Positions 60,150-64,000 of a DNA stretch of 64,000 nucleotides are shown piece by piece. Numbering within the stretch: the first letter of the stretch is position 1; each line of letters opens with the position of its first letter. Below the pieces are notes generated by a model, which was given only the letters and a program-made list of their open reading frames with translations, did no database searches and had not been told where the DNA came from. Both the position numbers and the translations under genes were made by a program. This DNA is from Mycolicibacterium chlorophenolicum (lineage in GTDB: Bacteria; Actinomycetota; Actinomycetes; Mycobacteriales; Mycobacteriaceae). Where the stretch lies: assembly GCF_001044235.1 (NCBI RefSeq), contig NZ_JYNL01000069.1, positions 244,900-308,899 of the forward strand, written 5' to 3'.

Positions 60150-60292
60150 GTAGCGCTCCTCGAGGCTGCGCGAGTTCGCGGTGCCCCACGCGAACATCTC
60201 GGTGGACACGAGCGCGGCCGAAAGGACCGGGGCCGGCCCTTTCGTCGAAACGAATTCGGACCGCCCGGATAGCAGAGCATGTCGCTAGCCAT
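60146..60292 (-). CDS. phoAT: short Arg-rich ORF, candidate PhoAT antitoxin
   Basis: 48 residues from ATG 60292, ending ACG TGA so that the stop overlaps the phoH2 GTG as GTGA. Rich in Arg, Ser and Pro (PNSFRRKGRPRSFRPRS, RTRAASRSAT). Mycobacterial phoH2 is known to be preceded by an overlapping small ORF, phoAT, that relieves PhoH2 toxicity. Position and overlap fit; the start is uncertain because the frame is open further upstream and an ATG lies at 60280. Sequence identity to known PhoAT was not checked. Confidence 0.55.
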   Translation of the reverse strand: MASDMLCYPGGPNSFRRKGRPRSFRPRSCPPRCSRGAPRTRAASRSAT

Positions 60293-60322
60293 CGAAAACG
60301 ACGCTACTCCCGGTGCAGCATC

Positions 60323-60339
60323 CGCGCCTCGCAGGCGCG
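60323..60339 (-). terminator. hairpin after desA2
   Basis: CGCGCCT (60323–60329) and AGGCGCG (60333–60339) form a perfect 7-bp GC stem with a 3-base loop, 22 bp after the desA2 stop. No U-tract. It separates desA2 from the phoAT/phoH2 unit and may end desA2 transcripts. Confidence 0.5.
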
Positions 60340-60361
60340 CCGGGACGAAACGGCGTGCCGG

Positions 60362-61189
60362 TTACGAGCTCGTGAACTCCGCGAACCGTGGTTCGTCGGT
60401 GAGTCCCCATGCCGCGAGCGAGTCGGCGACGGCGGAGCGCAGCGCGGCACGGTCGAAGATGCCGGCCTCCGCGACGGTGGCCACCTTGTCGGCGTAGGCG
60501 TCGATGTCGGCGCCGACGAGGTCGAGCGCGGCGGCGCGGGTGGCGATCGCCTCGACGGTCTCCTGCCGCGAGGAGCTCACACAGTGGGCGACCACGTTGG
60601 TGAAGAACTCGGCGTGGCGTTCCTCGTCGCTCGCGATCCGACCGACCAGCCCGCGCAGCACCGGCTCGTCGATCTGGGCGGCCAGGTTGCGGCAGAACAC
60701 GGCATGGCTGCGCTCCCACATCGCCATGAAGGCCAGCGTCTCGAGCTGGCTGTAGGTGTCGGCGCGGTAGCCCTTCATGACATGGGCGACACGGACGTCC
60801 TCGTTCGCGACCGGATCCACCTCGCGGGTGACCACCAGGTAGTTGCGCAGCGCGATCGCGTGCAGGTGCTCCTCGGCGGTCCAGCGGCCCAGCCACCGGC
60901 CCCACTTGTCCTCGAGGATGAAGTGCTCGACCAGCTCGCGGTGGTACCCGGCGAGGTTGTCCTTGGTGATCAGCAGGATCTCGAGGGCGTCGGTGACCTT
61001 CTTGGGCAGCGTCACATCCGAGGCGTCCCAGTCCCGGCCACCGAGGAAGGCGAAGTTCTCGCCCTGGTCGAACGGCACGTAGTCGTGCGCGAACCAGGCG
61101 TCCTCGGTGTCGAGGTGGCGCCGTAGCTGCTCCAGGACGACGGGCTCGAGCTCGAGGGTCAACGCATCAGCGACAGGTTTCTGTGCCAT
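60362..61189 (-). CDS. desA2: acyl-ACP desaturase-like protein DesA2
   Basis: 275 residues, the length of mycobacterial DesA2. Di-iron ligands of the ferritin-like fold: EDKWGRW region, E106–E107–H110 (TAEEHLHAI), E160 and H163 (WERSHAVF), D188–E190–H192 (SDEERHAEFF). It acts in mycolic acid precursor desaturation in mycobacteria, where it is essential in the cases I know. A short palindrome covers the bases before its start. Stop is followed by a GC hairpin. Confidence 0.93.
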   Translation of the reverse strand: MAQKPVADALTLELEPVVLEQLRRHLDTEDAWFAHDYVPFDQGENFAFLGGRDWDASDVTLPKKVTDALEILLITKDNLAGYHRELVEHFILEDKWGRWLGRWTAEEHLHAIALRNYLVVTREVDPVANEDVRVAHVMKGYRADTYSQLETLAFMAMWERSHAVFCRNLAAQIDEPVLRGLVGRIASDEERHAEFFTNVVAHCVSSSRQETVEAIATRAAALDLVGADIDAYADKVATVAEAGIFDRAALRSAVADSLAAWGLTDEPRFAEFTSS

Positions 61190-61191
61190 GC

Positions 61192-61204
61192 GGTTACATT
61201 AACC
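61192..61204. promoter_or_regulatory. palindrome directly upstream of desA2
   Basis: GGTTA-CAT-TAACC, arms of 5 bp, ending 3 bases before the desA2 start codon (61189). On the minus strand the AT-rich TTAATGT inside it could serve as the −10 of a near-leaderless message. Mycobacterial desA1/desA2 are controlled by the TetR-type regulator MadR; whether this is its site cannot be judged by eye. Confidence 0.45.
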
Positions 61205-61242
61205 CAATTCTGTGGGGATCGTAAAATTCCCGCGCCGTGTCG

Positions 61243-62712
61243 CTAGAGGGTCAGACCCGGGTACAACGGGTTGGCGTCGAGCAGTTCGGCGGCGGCGGAT
61301 TTCACCCGCTCCGCGGTCCCGTCGGCCAGCGTGTACTTGGCCTTCGACGGGCCGTTGGGCCCGGCTGCGGGCTGGGTGTTGGACAGCACGTCGACGACGA
61401 GCTCGGCGACCCGGTCGAAGTCGTCGGCGCCGAACCCGCGGGTGGTCAGCGCCGGCGTGCCGAACCGGATGCCGCTGGTGTACCACGCGCCGTTCGGGTC
61501 GGCCGGGATCGCGTTGCGGTTGGTGACGATGCCGGAGTCCAGCAGTGCCGACTCGGCCTGCCTGCCGGTGAGCCCGAACGACGTCACATCGAGCAGCACC
61601 AGGTGGTTGTCCGTGCCGCCGGTGACGAGAGATGCGTCCCGCTTGACGAACCCGTCGGCCAGCGTCTGGGCGTTGTCGGCGACGGCTTGGGCGTAGGTGC
61701 GGAACTCGGGCCGGCGGGCCTCGGCCAGCGCGACGGCCTTGGCGGCCATCACGTGCGAGAGCGGTCCGCCGAGCACCATCGGGCAACCCTTGTCGACCGC
61801 GGGCGCGTACTCCTCGGTGGCCAGCACCAGCCCGCCGCGCGGGCCCCGCAGCGACTTGTGCGTCGTCGTCGTCACGACGTGCGCGTGCGGCACCGGGTCT
61901 TCGTCACCGGTGAACACCTTGCCCGCCACCAGGCCGGCGAAGTGCGCCATGTCGACCATGAAGGTGGCGCCCACCTCGTCGGCGATCTCGCGCATCTTGG
62001 CGAAGTTGACCCGGCGCGGATACGCCGAATAGCCGGCCACCAGGATCAGCGGCTTGAACTCGCGCACCGCGGCGGCGACAGCGTCGTAGTCGATGAACCC
62101 GGTCTCCGGATTCGTCCCGTACTGGCGCTGGTGGAACATCTTGCCGGAGATGTTGGGCCGGAAACCGTGCGTCAGATGACCGCCGGTGTCCAGCGACATC
62201 CCCATCAGCCGCTGGTTGCCCAGCTTGGCGCGCAACGTCTCCCAGTCCGCCTCGGACAGGTCGTTGATGTGCTTGGCGCCGAACTCGGCCAGGCCCGGTG
62301 TCTCCACCCGGGTGGCCAGGATCGCCCAGTAGGCGACCAGGTTGGCGTCGATGCCCGAGTGCGGCTGCGCGTAGGCGTACGGGGCGCCGAACAGCTCGCG
62401 GGCGTGCTCGGCGGCCAGCGCCTCGACCGTGTCGACGTTCTGGCAGGCGGCATAGAACCGGTGCCCGATGGTGCCCTCGGCGTACTTGTCGGAGAACCAG
62501 GTGCCCATCGTCAGCAGCACGGCCGGCGACGCGTAATTCTCGCTGGCGATCAACTTCAGCGAATGACGTTGATCGTCAAGCTCTTTGCGGGTGGCCTCGG
62601 CGATGCGGGGTTCCACGCTCTCGATCACCCGCAGCGCGGCCCGGTAGGCCTCGCTGGCGGTGTCGGCGTACTCGGCGCCCTGGCCAGAGGTGGTGACGGA
62701 CTCGGCGGTCAT
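61243..62712 (-). CDS. glyA: serine hydroxymethyltransferase, long (Chlamydia-like) form
   Basis: 489 residues from ATG 62712 (MTAESVTTSG), about 60 longer than the usual bacterial GlyA (about 420–430). PLP lysine in TTTTHKSLRGPRGG, substrate Arg region SGIRFGTPALTTRGFG, and HSLKLIASENYASPAVL near the start. It carries an insert around residues 145–180 (TPGLAEFGAKHINDLSEADW) and TIGHRFYAACQNVDTVE in place of the usual PGxRYYGGCExVD. These features fit the long form seen in Chlamydia. It sits where glyA1 is in M. tuberculosis, next to desA2. Confidence 0.92.
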   Translation of the reverse strand: MTAESVTTSGQGAEYADTASEAYRAALRVIESVEPRIAEATRKELDDQRHSLKLIASENYASPAVLLTMGTWFSDKYAEGTIGHRFYAACQNVDTVEALAAEHARELFGAPYAYAQPHSGIDANLVAYWAILATRVETPGLAEFGAKHINDLSEADWETLRAKLGNQRLMGMSLDTGGHLTHGFRPNISGKMFHQRQYGTNPETGFIDYDAVAAAVREFKPLILVAGYSAYPRRVNFAKMREIADEVGATFMVDMAHFAGLVAGKVFTGDEDPVPHAHVVTTTTHKSLRGPRGGLVLATEEYAPAVDKGCPMVLGGPLSHVMAAKAVALAEARRPEFRTYAQAVADNAQTLADGFVKRDASLVTGGTDNHLVLLDVTSFGLTGRQAESALLDSGIVTNRNAIPADPNGAWYTSGIRFGTPALTTRGFGADDFDRVAELVVDVLSNTQPAAGPNGPSKAKYTLADGTAERVKSAAAELLDANPLYPGLTL

Positions 62713-62764
62713 GCCCACGAGAGTAGTCCGCGACGGGCGCCCCCGAGAAACCACATCGGGCGTT

Positions 62765-63973
62765 TCAGGCGGCCCGCAGCGACGACGGGATCAGCGGTTC
62801 GTCCAGCAGTGTGGTGAAGCGATCGGTCAGCGTCACGCCGTCGGGGCGGTCGTCGAGCCAGCCGCGCAGCAGCCGGTAACCCTCGACGTAGGTGCTGGTG
62901 TACGCCCGCCACAGCGGCGAGGACAGGAACCGCAGCATCTGCCGGGCGCGTTCGTCGCCGACCAGCAGCCACCGCTTGAGGAAGTCGACGACGTCGTCGA
63001 CGTCGCGGTGCTCGTCGTGCAGCATCAGCGCGGCGTCCTGGCGGACGTCGGCGAGCGCGGCCGTCGCCTCCGAGATCGTCTCCGCCCGTGCGCCGTCGAA
63101 CCGCAGCCCCAGATCGGCGTAGATGTCGGCGGCCCAGCTCCCCCAGCCCGGCCCGACGGCGGCATACAGCGCCAGGTCGGCCAGCCCCTCGGCCATCAGG
63201 CACTGCGGCGTGTTGACCAGGAAGATCGTCTGCTCCGCCTGCCCCTTGCCCTCGACCAGTCCTGCCTCTTTGCGGCAGTGCTCGGTGTGGTGCCCGGGAT
63301 AGGACTCGTGGGCCACCAGCCGCGGCAGATTGGACATCTGCTGTTTCAGATCGGCGTTGACGGCGACCGTGGACCGGTAGTCGCCGAGGTAGTAGTTGAA
63401 CCCCGACCACGGCTTGTCGGTCACCACCTCGTAGGTGATGGTCTCGCGGTCGGGCAGCGGGAACGTCGCGCGGACGCGGTCGCGCAGCGCGGAGGAGAAC
63501 GCACCGATGGCCTCCTCGAGCCGCGCCGGCGGGATCTCCTCGGCCACCCGGTGCGCCCCGATCCGCTCGGCGAGCGGTCCCGTGCCGCCGAGCGCGTCGT
63601 CGAGCTTGGCGTGGGCCTCCCGGTAGCGCTCCGGGTCGCCCTTGGTGATCCGGACGTCGAAGTAGGCCTCGACCTCGTCGACGAAACCGACGTCCTCGCC
63701 GGCGAACTTTCGGGCCGCGCACTCCAGCGCGCGCAGGTGTGCACCCACGAACGCGGCGCGGTCGCCGTCGAGTCCGGCGGGCAGCTCGCTCAGCAACCGG
63801 CGTGCCTCACGGGCCAGCCCGGCCGGATCGGGCGCGGGCTCGTCGGCGACCGCACGCCGCAGTGCCGGGTCGCCGGTGAAGGAGTCGACGTAGCCCTCTT
63901 CGATGCGGTCGAACCGCAGCCCGAGCATCAGGTAGTCGCGGATCAGGGGCGCAGAACCAGTACCGGCGTCCAT
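62765..63973 (-). CDS. DUF885 family protein (metallopeptidase-like)
   Basis: 402 residues from ATG 63973. The zinc-site signature of this family, HESYPGHHTEH (HExxxGH type) near residue 240, is intact, and the third acidic ligand could come from MAEGLADLAL about 40 residues later. The rest is helical, as in M3/M32-like gluzincin folds (EIPPARLEEAIGAFSSALRDRV and LMLHDEHRDVDDVVDFL). No signal peptide, so cytosolic. Probably a carboxypeptidase-like enzyme; substrate unknown. The 27 bp between its start and the window end hold no feature I can name. Confidence 0.85.
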   Translation of the reverse strand: MDAGTGSAPLIRDYLMLGLRFDRIEEGYVDSFTGDPALRRAVADEPAPDPAGLAREARRLLSELPAGLDGDRAAFVGAHLRALECAARKFAGEDVGFVDEVEAYFDVRITKGDPERYREAHAKLDDALGGTGPLAERIGAHRVAEEIPPARLEEAIGAFSSALRDRVRATFPLPDRETITYEVVTDKPWSGFNYYLGDYRSTVAVNADLKQQMSNLPRLVAHESYPGHHTEHCRKEAGLVEGKGQAEQTIFLVNTPQCLMAEGLADLALYAAVGPGWGSWAADIYADLGLRFDGARAETISEATAALADVRQDAALMLHDEHRDVDDVVDFLKRWLLVGDERARQMLRFLSSPLWRAYTSTYVEGYRLLRGWLDDRPDGVTLTDRFTTLLDEPLIPSSLRAA

Positions 63974-64000
63974 ACCCACCACGCTAACTGCAAGACTGGG

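Overview
The window is high-GC actinobacterial DNA, almost certainly from a non-tuberculous Mycobacterium (Mycolicibacterium-type). It carries a complete yrbE/mce lipid-import operon with two Mas genes, WS/DGAT-like and DesA2 lipid genes, an F420-type (Ddn-like) reductase and many GTG starts and 4-base ATGA/GTGA gene overlaps. It also has two blocks in the order I remember from the M. tuberculosis chromosome, ychF–DUF6542 / ispH–LDAP–xseA–xseB–3beta-HSD and DUF4245–glpX–fum / deacetylase–phoH2–desA2–glyA. No tRNA, rRNA, CRISPR array, insertion sequence or prophage was recognised, and no gene-free stretch exceeds about 180 bp.

Layout. 1–4.5 kb: end of a DoxX gene, a carotenoid oxygenase divergent from a TetR regulator with a twin operator, a WS/DGAT-like protein and an SDR. 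4.5–15.3 kb: mce operon on the minus strand (yrbEA, yrbEB, mceA–F, two mas genes), coupled by overlaps. 15.4–22.6 kb: VOC protein, TetR, hydrolase, then a 979-residue kinase/M23-like/class-III aminotransferase fusion beside a TetR gene and an NCS1 permease that share a nested palindrome. 22.6–28.2 kb: small enzymes and envelope proteins. 28.2–28.6 kb: an SMR guanidinium exporter gene preceded by a guanidine-III riboswitch. 28.7–36.2 kb: accessory stretch with a serine hydrolase, a MarR gene divergent from a hydrolase that has lost its catalytic residues, methyltransferases, a vapBC module and an unknown gene bordered by repeats of the ychF 3' end.

36.2–45 kb: conserved block ychF, DUF6542, DUF202, a penicillin-binding lipoprotein, ispH, LDAP, xseA/xseB and a 3beta-hydroxysteroid dehydrogenase with a perfect KstR box. 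45–51 kb: a winged-helix regulator and membrane protein with a twin operator, then an apparent operon of two sulfatases, a HAD phosphatase, the formylglycine-generating enzyme and a 39-residue Cys/His-rich peptide. 51–54.3 kb: SRPBCC, SDR, AI-2E-like permease and dienelactone hydrolase. 54.3–64 kb: DUF4245, glpX, fum, deacetylase, phoAT-like ORF/phoH2, desA2, a long Chlamydia-type serine hydroxymethyltransferase and a DUF885 protein.

The strongest leads are the sulfatase/FGE/Cys-rich-peptide operon, the kinase–phospholyase-like fusion with its permease and operator, the guanidine-III riboswitch, the catalytically dead hydrolase under a large MarR palindrome, and the repeated ychF 3' ends. All identifications are by eye from sequence; no database search was run.
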